Assembly (NCBI GenBank): GCA_020425885.1
Contig: JAGQRA010000511.1
Coordinates: 1-13,950, forward strand
DNA: 13,950 bases
Direction: 5' to 3'
Source: Planctomycetota bacterium
GTDB lineage: Bacteria > Planctomycetota > UBA1135 > UBA2386
Position numbers and translations under genes: made by a program
The notes under the pieces: model-generated
Seen by the model: only the letters and a program-made list of their open reading frames with translations
The model's database searches: none
Told to the model about the DNA's origin: nothing
Shown: one piece after another, positions 6,926 through 13,950 of the stretch
How the letters are laid out: each line of letters opens with the position of its first letter
Numbering within the stretch: position 1 is the first letter of the stretch

Positions 6926-8526
6926 CGGGCGCAGCACCGCCGCCGACCGAACGGATCCTGCGGCAGCTGTTCTGGCGGTTGCTGGTGCGCGGCCGCAATG
7001 TCGCTCACGAGGGTCACGGCAGGAAGCGCAAGGGGCTGAGCTTCACCGCGACGTGCCTGCTCTACGGCGCCATGGGCATCATCCCGGCGGCAACCGCGTT
7101 CCGCGGTCAGCCGATCGTGTTCGCGTCGTTGATGCACGGCTTCACGCTGCTGTTCGCCGCGATGACCCTCGCCGCCAGCGCCGGCTCGCTGCTGTTAGCG
7201 CGCGAGGAGGCCGAGATCCTGCTGCACCGCCCGGTACCGATCTCGCACCTGCTGCGCGCCAAGGCCTGGGTGCTGTTCCGCTACTCGCTGCTCCTCGCAC
7301 TCGCCCTCAATCTCGCGGGCCTCGTCACCGGCATGTTCGGCAAGGGCATCGGCTGGCTCTGGCTACCGGCCCATCTCGCCACCACGACGCTGATGATGGT
7401 GTTCGCCACCGCCCTCATCGTGCTCGTCTACAACCTCTGCCTGCGCTGGTTCGGCCGCGAGCGCCTCGACAACCTGCTGACCGCGATCCAGACCCTGCTG
7501 ACCGTCGCCATGATCGTCGGCAGCCAGCTCGCGCCACGCTTCCTCGGCGAGGGCGATCTCGATGGCATGATCGACAGCGGCGGCTTCGGCCTGCTGGCGC
7601 CGCCGATCTGGTTCGCCGCGCTCGACCTCTGGCTGTGCGGCGCGGCCTCGCTCGACGCCAGCTGGCTGCCGGCCGGGCTCGCCGTCGGATCGACGGCCGG
7701 GATCGCCTGGCTGGCCTTCGACCGGCTGGCCGGGGCCTATGGCCGCGGCCTCGCCAGCCTCGGCGAAGGCGCCGTCAGCGAGCGCGACCACGGCGGGCGT
7801 CGGCTGATGGCGAAACTCGCGGCCTCGCCGCTGCTCCGCTGGTGGCTGCGCGACCCGATCGAGCGCCAGGCCTTCGTTCTCGCCAGCGCCTATCTCGGCC
7901 GCGACCGCGAGACCAAGCTCAAGATCTACCCGGCCCTCGCCCCGATGATGATCCTCCCCATCGTCATGATGATCCGCCCCGGCAAGGACGCCGGCGCCAT
8001 CGACACCGGCCTGTTCGCGGCCATCGGCATCGGCTACATCGCGATCCTGCCGCTGGTGCCGCTGATGGCTCTGCGCCGTTCGGAACACTTCCGCGCGGCC
8101 GAGGTGTTCCGCTATGCCCCGTTGCCGAGCTGGGCGCCGTTGTTCCATGGCTTCCGCAAGGCCATCCTGCTGTGGCTGGCCTTGCCGGCCTGCATCGTGA
8201 TGGTCGGCTTGATCTGGCTGATCAGCGGCTCGTCGATGTCGGTGTGGAGCAGCCTGCCGCTGCTCATGGCCATGCCGATCTACTCGCTGGTCCCGACCCT
8301 GGCCGGCCCCTGGCTGCCGCTGTCCGAACCGAATCAGGACGGCCGCGACGCTTCGATTGGCTGCCTCGTCACGGCGGTCGTGATCGGCTCCGGCGTCACG
8401 CTGTCCGGGGTGTCGGCCTGGCTGAGCAGGATCGGCCTGCTGCTGCCGTTCCTCGTCGCGGTGGCGGTGGCGAGCACGGCGATCTACTGGCTGTGGCACC
8501 GCCGGATCGCGACGCGGACCTGGTAG
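6922..8526 (+). CDS. ABC-2 type transporter permease, large multi-helix form
   Basis: A 534-residue hydrophobic protein with about 12-13 predicted helices by eye, roughly at 42-62, 68-92, 118-138, 148-172, 184-203, 225-243, 247-267, 337-352, 362-384, 412-435, 441-465, 478-498 and 505-525. An N-terminal cytoplasmic segment is basic (GHGRKRKG). The loop LLAREEAEILLHRPVPISHL (91-110) matches the acidic, Leu-Pro coupling-helix region common in ABC-2 permeases. A cytoplasmic stretch at about 270-335 separates two halves of unequal helix number. The GTG start overlaps the ATPase stop (GTGA), which argues for one two-component exporter. Its length is about twice a single ABC-2 half, so it may act as a monomer with an ATPase dimer. 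Substrate cannot be inferred. Confidence 0.88.
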   Translation: MTGAAPPPTERILRQLFWRLLVRGRNVAHEGHGRKRKGLSFTATCLLYGAMGIIPAATAFRGQPIVFASLMHGFTLLFAAMTLAASAGSLLLAREEAEILLHRPVPISHLLRAKAWVLFRYSLLLALALNLAGLVTGMFGKGIGWLWLPAHLATTTLMMVFATALIVLVYNLCLRWFGRERLDNLLTAIQTLLTVAMIVGSQLAPRFLGEGDLDGMIDSGGFGLLAPPIWFAALDLWLCGAASLDASWLPAGLAVGSTAGIAWLAFDRLAGAYGRGLASLGEGAVSERDHGGRRLMAKLAASPLLRWWLRDPIERQAFVLASAYLGRDRETKLKIYPALAPMMILPIVMMIRPGKDAGAIDTGLFAAIGIGYIAILPLVPLMALRRSEHFRAAEVFRYAPLPSWAPLFHGFRKAILLWLALPACIVMVGLIWLISGSSMSVWSSLPLLMAMPIYSLVPTLAGPWLPLSEPNQDGRDASIGCLVTAVVIGSGVTLSGVSAWLSRIGLLLPFLVAVAVASTAIYWLWHRRIATRTW

Positions 8527-8575
8527 GGCCGCCCCTGATGGGTTGCTTCGGTGCCAGGCACGGAATCAACAGGAA

Positions 8576-8674
8576 TGGCGGGAGTGCATGGGAATCGAAC
8601 CCACCGGGAGCCGCGCCAGGCGACCCCCCACAGGTTTTGAAGACCAGGCCGAACACCAGCTCGGATGCACTCCC
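8576..8674 (-). tRNA. selC: tRNA-Sec (anticodon TCA), selenocysteine tRNA
   Basis: A 99-nt gene with an encoded CCA (8576-8578) and discriminator G. All parts of a bacterial tRNA-Sec can be folded. The acceptor stem is 8 bp (GGGAGTGC / GCACTCCC). The D stem is 6 bp (CCGAGC / GTTCGG) with a 4-nt TGGT loop. The anticodon loop CTTCAAA has TCA at 8638-8640. The variable arm has 9 bp (8620-8628 with 8606-8614, two wobbles) and a 5-nt loop. The T stem is 5 bp (GTGGG / CCCAT, one G-U) with loop TTCGATT. The 8+5 branch is the bacterial Sec form. One oddity is a T-T mismatch (8646/8632) in the anticodon stem. The gene converges with the permease gene, whose end lies 49 nt away. Confidence 0.96.
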
Positions 8675-8678
8675 GCAG

Positions 8679-8712
8679 GACCGAAGTCGCGGCGGAGACT
8701 AGCGCTTCGGTC
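8679..8712. repeat. 8-bp inverted repeat across the selC -10 region
   Basis: GACCGAAG (8679-8686) and CTTCGGTC (8705-8712) are perfect complements 18 nt apart; CGC/GCG pairs can be added inside after a one-base bulge. One arm lies in the promoter spacer and the other in the presumed leader, enclosing the -10 element. This could be an operator or chance in GC-rich DNA. Confidence 0.5.
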
Positions 8713-8723
8713 GAGGCTGTCAA
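8696..8723 (-). promoter_or_regulatory. Sigma70-like promoter of selC
   Basis: Minus strand: a perfect -35 TTGACA (8718-8723), a 16-nt spacer and a weak -10 TAGTCT (8696-8701). The -10 ends 21 nt before the mature tRNA 5' end, leaving room for a short 5' leader to be removed by RNase P. GC-rich sequence (CCGCCGC) follows the -10, as in stable-RNA promoters under stringent control. Confidence 0.62.
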
Positions 8724-8803
8724 ACGCATGCTGCCGCGACGGCGGCAGATTCTGTTCGCGAGGCCGAGCGAGCACCACCCTTCGCACTTCCTGATGCAGA
8801 GAC

Positions 8804-10906
8804 TCAGAAGGTGACGCTCGGCCCCGGGAGCGGCAGTCCTTCCACCTGGACGCCTTGCGTGCTCGTGGCATCGGTGGCCGAGCCGAACACGAGCGAGACC
8901 CCGACTGTCTGTACCGGCGGCGTGGAGCCGTGGCTGTGGTGGCATGCCGCGAAGCCACAGAGCAGGGCTACGACCATGGCGACGGCGAGCGCCAGCTGCG
9001 GTCGATGCGGAGCAGCGGCCGGGTGCGCGACGCGGCGCCTGGCGCCGACGGCGCCGCGCAGGAGAAGGGCCAGCAGGGCCATACCCGAGAGGGCAAGCGA
9101 CAGCAGCGCACCTTGTCGCAACATTGCCGGCATCGAAGATGTGGCGCTCTCCTCGTTCGCCAACAGATAGAACCGAACCGGCTCAGACCGGGTCGCGTTC
9201 GACGTCACGACGAAGAGGCCATCGGCATCGAGTTGTCCGGCCGCCACGAGTCGGTCGTTGGCCGTGAGCGCATCGTCGCCATCGGCGTCGATCCACAGCT
9301 CGAGATCGTGCAGATGCTCACGGGCTCGGACCGGGGCCTCGAAGACGAGGCTGTCGAGGCTCCAGGAAGTCAGGCCTCGGGGCCAGAGGATGCCTTCGTG
9401 GATCATGCGTCGCTGTCCGGCGGCGGTGCTGACCCTTGGAGCCTCCGCTGCTGGGGCGAGAGCGGGCATTGCGACGACGAAGGGCCCGCTCGCCGATGTC
9501 ACCGGTGCGCCCACCAGTCGAGTCATCCCATCCGCGCGAACGGTGGCGAGCGCGTACCTTCGAGTGTGCTCCGGGCCGAGCGTGAACGATGTCCGATCGA
9601 GGTGATCCTCGGTGCGGAGCACCGCCTCGGCGGTCAGAGCACTCTGCACGGATGCATCCTGCTCTGCCAGGTAGAGGCCGTCGGCTTCCTGCAGGCGGAC
9701 GACGAGGGAGTCCGGGTGCCACACAGCGGGATCATCGGGTGCGCTGAGACCGCCCCAGATGTCGGCGTGCGAACTCGGGATCTCCTCGATCACGAGGCCG
9801 CCGGCATCGATGCCCGTGTACTTGCCGAGGGCATTGCCGACGACCAGCGCACCGAGGTTGTCGGCCACCGTGATCGTGAGTTCGGAACCAGCACCGGTGC
9901 CGAGAATGTTGCCACCTTCGATGGCGGGCGACGACTTGAAGGTACGGCAGCCGCGCAGCTCGCCGTCATAGGGCGTGGTTCCGAACGAACTCGGGCTGCC
10001 GGCCGAGTTGCGGATTTCGAAGTCGCCCGAACCCGACCTCCCGATTGCGACGACGTAGTGGCTCTTCTCGTCATTGCCCGGATCACTTTGGCTCTTGGTC
10101 TTCAGCATGACGGGCCCGAAGCGACACAGGGCGTCGTTGACGCCGGTCGTGGTCGCGGTGCAGGGGGCCAGTCCGAAACCGGGGATGCCGAGGTGCACGC
10201 CGTAGGCGGCGACCAGCGAGTCGGCGTTGGCCTTCAACCGAGCGCACCCCGTCGGGTCGTAGCCGTCGTGATTCCGCAGCCACTCGTCGACTTGCTGCCA
10301 GGTGACGCCGGGAATGGCGTGCTTGCCGAGGTGGAAGTTCAGGATCATGGTGTACGACAGCAACGTGCAGCCCCAGCTGTGGACCCAGCCGCCGGGGCAG
10401 CCGCCCATGTCTTCGTAAATGCCGAACTGGGTGAGCTCCTGGGTCTGCACATGCGGCGGGTTGGCGCTTGGCGGGAAGTCCTCGACGGTGACCGTGAGCT
10501 GGCCGCTGCAGTGGGTCGGTGCGTTGGACAACGTGCGGTTGCCGCGGATGAACATCACCTCGTCGCCGATGTTGAAGTGCGGAGGTGCGGCGACGAAGAG
10601 ATACGAGTACCGGTGGTTGCCGCCGCCACAGCCGCCGACCTCGACGTAGGTCTGGTACAACGTCGTCAGGTTGACGATCGTGATCGTCGGCCAGCAACCG
10701 GGCCCGCCGCAGCAACCGCTGAACACACCCTGCCCAGTGAGCCGGTACTTCGGTGGGTACGGGTCGCAGGGATCGGGGTTGGGTTGCACGGTCAGCGGCC
10801 CGGCCCACATGCCGCAGATCTCCTGGCCGTGGGCGTTTCTGACGGTCGAACCGATCGACAGCATGGTGGCGACCAGGAAGGCGAAGTACGGACGACGTTT
10901 GCGCAT
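8804..10906 (-). CDS. Secreted C39/papain-like cysteine peptidase-domain protein with C-terminal membrane anchor
   Basis: A 700-residue protein I do not recognise as a named family. It starts with a signal peptide (about residues 1-27, ending NAHG). A cysteine-rich region follows (about 30-150, with SGCCGGPGCW and GGCGGGNH). A peptidase-like core covers about 160-310: Cys180 in WVHSWGCTLLSYTMIL, His283 in EKSHYVVAIG and Asn300 in FEIRNSAG give a plausible Cys-His-Asn set in C39_2-like order. The segment from 320 to 530 is unidentified. Residues 540-551 (DADGDDALTAND) form an EF-hand-like calcium loop. Two membrane helices (597-618, 637-655) flank an RRR stretch, followed by a 45-residue tail starting CHHSHG. 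ATG 10906 is preceded by GAGAAG at 2 nt. A role in cell-surface proteolysis is inference only; activity is unproven. Confidence 0.8.
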   Translation of the reverse strand: MRKRRPYFAFLVATMLSIGSTVRNAHGQEICGMWAGPLTVQPNPDPCDPYPPKYRLTGQGVFSGCCGGPGCWPTITIVNLTTLYQTYVEVGGCGGGNHRYSYLFVAAPPHFNIGDEVMFIRGNRTLSNAPTHCSGQLTVTVEDFPPSANPPHVQTQELTQFGIYEDMGGCPGGWVHSWGCTLLSYTMILNFHLGKHAIPGVTWQQVDEWLRNHDGYDPTGCARLKANADSLVAAYGVHLGIPGFGLAPCTATTTGVNDALCRFGPVMLKTKSQSDPGNDEKSHYVVAIGRSGSGDFEIRNSAGSPSSFGTTPYDGELRGCRTFKSSPAIEGGNILGTGAGSELTITVADNLGALVVGNALGKYTGIDAGGLVIEEIPSSHADIWGGLSAPDDPAVWHPDSLVVRLQEADGLYLAEQDASVQSALTAEAVLRTEDHLDRTSFTLGPEHTRRYALATVRADGMTRLVGAPVTSASGPFVVAMPALAPAAEAPRVSTAAGQRRMIHEGILWPRGLTSWSLDSLVFEAPVRAREHLHDLELWIDADGDDALTANDRLVAAGQLDADGLFVVTSNATRSEPVRFYLLANEESATSSMPAMLRQGALLSLALSGMALLALLLRGAVGARRRVAHPAAAPHRPQLALAVAMVVALLCGFAACHHSHGSTPPVQTVGVSLVFGSATDATSTQGVQVEGLPLPGPSVTF

Positions 10907-11091
10907 GACTTCTCACGTATCGAGGGAAACGGCTGCACGACCCTCAGCGGGCGGTGATCCCGTCAGATGGCAAGACGGTGCTCCATGGTCTCCCGGGACA
11001 GCGGAATTGCGATCCCGGCAGCGACAGCACCCATTGCCCCACTGACCGCCCCGGCACCACCACACTCGCTTCCCGCGCCGGCGATTCCTCT

Positions 11092-13323
11092 TCAGGGCGC
11101 ACGCTCGACCCGATTCCGGCCGTTCGACTTGGCGGCGTACATCGCCTTGTCGGCCCGCGCCAGCGCGTCGGCGTAGCCCTCTTCCCGGTCGACGCAGGTG
11201 ACACCGATGCTCACGGTCACGCGGCCGACGGGATCGATGCCACGCGCGTCGATCGCGACCCGCAGCCGTTCGGCAAACGTCACCGCTTCGGTCACGCCCG
11301 AGTGCCGCGCCAGGATGACGAACTCCTCGCCGCCCCAGCGCCCGATGTGATCCGAGGCCCGCATCTGCAGCTCGAGCCGCCGGGCGACCTCGCACAGGAC
11401 CCGGTCACCGACCTGATGGCCGAAGCGATCGTTGACGTCCTTGAAGTGATCGATGTCCACCATCATCACCGCGTAGCGGCTGCCGTAGCGCCGGGCCTCG
11501 TCGTCGAGGATCACGCTGATCTCCTGGATGGACCGCCGATTGTGGACCTGGGTCAGGGCATCGGTCGTGGCCAGGCTCTCGAGCCGCCGATTGACGTCCT
11601 GCAGCGCCTGCTCCGCCCGTTCGCGCTGCGCGACCTCCTCGAGCAGGAGTTCGGTGCGCCCCTGGTCGCGCACGCCCTGGCCGGTGATGACCAACAGGAA
11701 GCCGCCGAGCAGCGCCGTGAACAGGAGCCCGCCGGTCAGCACGCTCCACGCCATCCAGGAGCGATGAAAGGCGAGATACCTGGGGGTCGTGTCGACCTCC
11801 ATGCGCCAGCTCCTGCCGCCGACGCGGATCGTCGTCTCCCAGCGCAGCGTCCGCGACGGATCCCCGCCTTCGCGGTCGTCGACGGTCACCCGCCCGCCCT
11901 GTTCGTCGAACTGCGCGGACGCCATCAGTACCGGACCGGACGCTGTGCTGACATCGCTCAGCCGCACCAGGATGTTGGCCGGACCGGACTCGCCGAGCGC
12001 GCCGGCGAGCAGGTCCTCGGTGCGGAACACGCCGACGACGAACCCCTTCACCAGGTCGCGTCGAGCCGCCGCCTCGGGCGGAACCCCATCGCGATAGACC
12101 GGCAGGAAGAACAGCACCCCGCGCTGGCTGCCGGTCTCCTGGATGAGCTGGACCGGCTCCGTCGCGACCGGATCGCCCGTCGCGGCCGCGGCCTCGAGCG
12201 CGGCCCGCCGCGTCGGATCGGAGTTGACGTCGTAGCCCAGCGCCTTCTCGTTCGCGGCCAGCGGCTCGATGTAGGTGACGACGACGTAGCGGTCGTGTTC
12301 GGCCTGGGCGCTCAGGACACCGGCGCCGTCGTGCCACCAGATCGCGAACCCGGCCAGACCTTCGGCGCGGATCCGGCTCTCGAAGGCCTCCCGATCCGGC
12401 TGGTCGACGACGACGTTCCACGACAGGGCATGGATGCACGGGTTGCGCTGCAGGGCGCGCTGCACGTACTTGCGGAACTGCTCGCGGCTCACCGGCGCCG
12501 ACTCGGCCTCGGCCAGCGCGAACAGACTCTGACTCGAGTAGAGCACCTCGATGGTCCGCGACAGTTCCCGCTGCAGCGCGTCGCCGACGATCGAGGCCCG
12601 TTCGTCGAACTCGCTGTCGATCCGGTCCTGCTCCTCGCCACTGGCGGCGATGAAGACCGAGGTCACGACGATCAGCGCAATCGCCAGCGGGCCGACGACC
12701 CGGATCCGTCGCGGTCGCCAGGCCGTCGCGGGCCGGCCGGCGAAGCAGAGGGCGACCGGCACCATCAGCATCACGCCGATGGTGTCGCCGACCCACCAGG
12801 TCATCCAGCTGAACGCGAACTCACCGGCGGTGATCAGGCCACACAGCGAGAGGGTCCCGACACCCCAGGTCGCGCTGATCACGCAGCTCACCGGCCCGCC
12901 CAGGCCGAGCACGAAGAGCACGCTGCCAGCCGTCAGCAACTCGGGGTCGCGCGCGAAGGCGCGCCGGGTCGTCCACGCGCCGACCAACGCCTGCAGCGCG
13001 GCACCGACCCCGACGTTCAGGGCCAACGCCAGCGAGCCGACGATGGTCGCGGTCGAGCTGGAGTCGAACGAGGTCGCCACGTTGACCGCGAACGAGCCGA
13101 GCACGACGCCGGGCCAGAGGCGGTAGCCGTGGAGCAGCATCGCCGCCAACGCGAGACCCGATGCCGGCCAGACCGCGGTCGCATAGCCGGGTGGTATGGC
13201 CAGCAGCAGGCCGAGCTGCCCGGCAATGAAGTAGGCGAGCGCCAGCCCGGCAATGGCGGGCACGCGCCGCAACGCAGTGCGGCCGGCATCGCCCGGGATC
13301 GGGCGCCGGTCATTGCCGGTCAC
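11092..13323 (-). CDS. MASE1-CHASE-GGDEF membrane sensor diguanylate cyclase
   Basis: A 743-residue receptor that should make cyclic di-GMP from two GTP. MASE1 membrane sensor at about 22-228 (AYFIAGQLGLLLAIPPGYAT, then AVWPASGLALAAMLL). Extracytoplasmic CHASE domain at about 233-518, with the typical LGYDVNSDPTRRAALEAA at 362-379. A further helix at 522-546, a short coiled coil at 551-582 and the GGDEF domain at 583-743. The active site is GGEEF (664-668), and the inhibitory-site RxxD (RASD, 655-658) lies five residues before it, so product inhibition is expected. The start is uncertain: the frame stays open to a GTG at 13449, but codons from 13324 to 13449 use A/T third bases far more often than the gene body, so I prefer GTG 13323. 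No clear Shine-Dalgarno is present. Confidence 0.92.
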   Translation of the reverse strand: MTGNDRRPIPGDAGRTALRRVPAIAGLALAYFIAGQLGLLLAIPPGYATAVWPASGLALAAMLLHGYRLWPGVVLGSFAVNVATSFDSSSTATIVGSLALALNVGVGAALQALVGAWTTRRAFARDPELLTAGSVLFVLGLGGPVSCVISATWGVGTLSLCGLITAGEFAFSWMTWWVGDTIGVMLMVPVALCFAGRPATAWRPRRIRVVGPLAIALIVVTSVFIAASGEEQDRIDSEFDERASIVGDALQRELSRTIEVLYSSQSLFALAEAESAPVSREQFRKYVQRALQRNPCIHALSWNVVVDQPDREAFESRIRAEGLAGFAIWWHDGAGVLSAQAEHDRYVVVTYIEPLAANEKALGYDVNSDPTRRAALEAAAATGDPVATEPVQLIQETGSQRGVLFFLPVYRDGVPPEAAARRDLVKGFVVGVFRTEDLLAGALGESGPANILVRLSDVSTASGPVLMASAQFDEQGGRVTVDDREGGDPSRTLRWETTIRVGGRSWRMEVDTTPRYLAFHRSWMAWSVLTGGLLFTALLGGFLLVITGQGVRDQGRTELLLEEVAQRERAEQALQDVNRRLESLATTDALTQVHNRRSIQEISVILDDEARRYGSRYAVMMVDIDHFKDVNDRFGHQVGDRVLCEVARRLELQMRASDHIGRWGGEEFVILARHSGVTEAVTFAERLRVAIDARGIDPVGRVTVSIGVTCVDREEGYADALARADKAMYAAKSNGRNRVERAP

Positions 13324-13418
13324 GTGGTCACGATTCTGATGTGATGTCGAGCGCCGCCCGAGCTTTGGCCGCGACTGTCCAACCTGCGTGGCGCCTCTTT
13401 CCGCCGTCGCAGAGCCGC

Positions 13419-13446
13419 ATTCTGTCACTTCGCGGCGGGGGTGCAA
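13419..13446 (-). promoter_or_regulatory. Possible promoter of the GGDEF gene
   Basis: Minus strand: TTGCAC (13441-13446), 16 nt, then CAGAAT (13419-13424). The match is partial (first three bases of the -35, four of six in the -10). If real, transcription starts downstream of the GTG at 13449, which fits the shorter protein start at 13323. Confidence 0.28.
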
Positions 13447-13486
13447 CACCTCACCATGGCCCGATTCGCCACGCCGGCGGACGCAG

Positions 13487-13505
13487 GCCGGTGGCGGGCA
13501 CCGGC
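13487..13505 (-). terminator. Hairpin after the RND transporter gene
   Basis: A perfect 7-bp stem, GCCGGTG / CACCGGC, with a 5-nt loop begins 17 nt after the RND stop codon. No T tract follows, so it may be a GC-type terminator or only an mRNA 3' stabilising hairpin. Confidence 0.45.
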
Positions 13506-13521
13506 GACGAAGCGGACGCGA

Positions 13522-13950
13522 TCAGGCCCGCGACGCGATGTCGCCGATCTGGCCTTCGAGTTCGCGCGTCCGCGCCCCGGGCGAACGGGTGAAGCGCGCC
13601 GCCAGACCGTAGGCCCCCGGCACGACCAGCAGGGTCGTCAAGGTTGCGATCGTGACGCCGAACAACACCACCAGCCCGATCGACGCCCGCCCCTCGGCGC
13701 CGGCGCCGCTGGCCATGACCAGCGGCAGCGCGCCGAGCGAGGTCGACAACCCCGTCATCAGCACCGGTCGCAAGCGCACGACCGAGGCGTCGAGCACGGC
13801 GTCGCGCCAGTTGCGACCCTCGTCGCGCAGCTGGTTGGCGAACTCGACGATCAGGATGCCGTTCTTCGCCGCCAGACCGATCAGGATGACGAAGCCGATC
13901 TTGCTGTAGATGTTGAGCGTGCCGCCGCCGAGTTCGAGTCCGAGCAGCCC
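13522..13950 (-). CDS. RND efflux transporter, C-terminal 142 residues (partial, 5' end outside window)
   Basis: The last 142 residues of an AcrB/MexB-type resistance-nodulation-division inner-membrane pump, which uses the proton gradient to expel drugs or other small molecules through a tripartite channel. The fragment contains KIGFVILIGLAAKNGILIVE (family helix), the loop DASVVRLRPVLMTGLSTSLG, and the last helix pair around VLFGVTIATLTTLLVVPGAY. A charged tail ends IGDIASRA. These motifs match the end of HAE1-type pumps. The open frame continues to the right edge without a stop; the true start lies outside. An adaptor gene and outer-membrane channel would be expected further right. Substrate cannot be judged from this piece. 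Confidence 0.94.
   Translation of the reverse strand, partial: GLLGLELGGGTLNIYSKIGFVILIGLAAKNGILIVEFANQLRDEGRNWRDAVLDASVVRLRPVLMTGLSTSLGALPLVMASGAGAEGRASIGLVVLFGVTIATLTTLLVVPGAYGLAARFTRSPGARTRELEGQIGDIASRA

Larger units (their letters stand above)
8527..8803. other. Intergenic region holding selC and its promoter
   Basis: Between the permease (plus) and the secreted peptidase-like gene (minus). It contains the tRNA-Sec gene, its promoter and an inverted repeat. In 8527-8575 I see only short weak stems and no convincing terminator for either converging transcript. In 8724-8803 I see nothing further. Confidence 0.6.

Noticed and set aside
8527..8803. Integrated element using the tRNA gene as an attachment site
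   Set aside because: No integrase and no repeated 3' tRNA segment is seen in the window.
8720..8806. Selenocysteine read-through at the TGA stop of the secreted peptidase-like gene, near selC
   Set aside because: The frame continues only 27 codons to another TGA, the added residues are low-complexity Ala/Ser/Gly, and I see no SECIS-like hairpin just after the TGA. Nearness to selC is not evidence.
8855..10957. Long open frame on the plus strand opposite the secreted peptidase-like gene
   Set aside because: It is antisense to a gene with a signal peptide and membrane helices. Its translation is charged, Arg/Asp/Ala-rich and featureless, as expected of a GC-rich shadow frame.
10993..11018. 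Hairpin CCGGGA/TCCCGG between the GGDEF and peptidase-like genes as a terminator
   Set aside because: It has only 6 bp, a 14-nt loop and no T tract; this is common by chance in such GC-rich DNA.
10907..11091. Cyclic di-GMP riboswitch upstream of the secreted protein, given the neighbouring GGDEF gene
   Set aside because: I could not find the conserved GEMM blocks on the minus strand; only weak stems are present.
10954..13344. Long open frame on the plus strand opposite the GGDEF gene
   Set aside because: The minus strand has unmistakable MASE1, CHASE and GGDEF motifs; the plus translation is an Arg/Asp/Gln-rich shadow.

Overview
The window is high-GC DNA (about two thirds G+C by eye) from a Gram-negative bacterium. 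This is inferred from an inner-membrane Na+-NQR, the end of an RND efflux pump, a MASE1-CHASE-GGDEF receptor and a secreted, membrane-anchored protein. A selenocysteine tRNA with an encoded CCA end shows that the genome carries at least part of the selenocysteine system. I cannot name the lineage from the sequence; no rRNA or other marker is present.

Region 1 (1-4717, minus strand) is a tight operon for the sodium-pumping NADH:quinone oxidoreductase. In transcription order it holds a small NqrM-like maturation gene, then nqrA, nqrB, nqrC, nqrD and the start of nqrE, which runs off the left edge. nqrF should follow outside the window. Spacings of 3 to 11 nt, a 4-nt ATGA overlap and good Shine-Dalgarno sites from nqrB onward indicate translational coupling. 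The cluster-binding cysteines of NqrD and NqrE and the FMN threonine of NqrC are intact; the NqrB flavin site has an altered motif. Having the maturation gene first is the unusual point.

Region 2 (4801-8526) starts with a solitary acyl-carrier-protein-like gene (minus) facing a membrane-anchored endonuclease/exonuclease/phosphatase-family protein (plus). After a GC-rich hairpin comes an ABC exporter pair (ATPase and a 12-13-helix permease) joined by a GTGA overlap.

Region 3 (8527-8803) holds selC, the tRNA for selenocysteine, on the minus strand. It converges on the permease and has its own sigma70-like promoter, with an 8-bp inverted repeat across the -10 element. No selA, selB, selD or recognisable selenoprotein lies in the window.

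Region 4 (8804-13950, minus strand) has three genes. The last part of an RND transporter enters from the right edge. It is followed by a MASE1-CHASE-GGDEF diguanylate cyclase with an intact active site and inhibitory site. A 700-residue secreted protein with a C39/papain-like cysteine peptidase core, a calcium-loop-like motif and two C-terminal membrane helices comes last. That protein is the least explained gene here. I see no mobile element, CRISPR array or integrase, and no clear multi-gene system that is plainly new.
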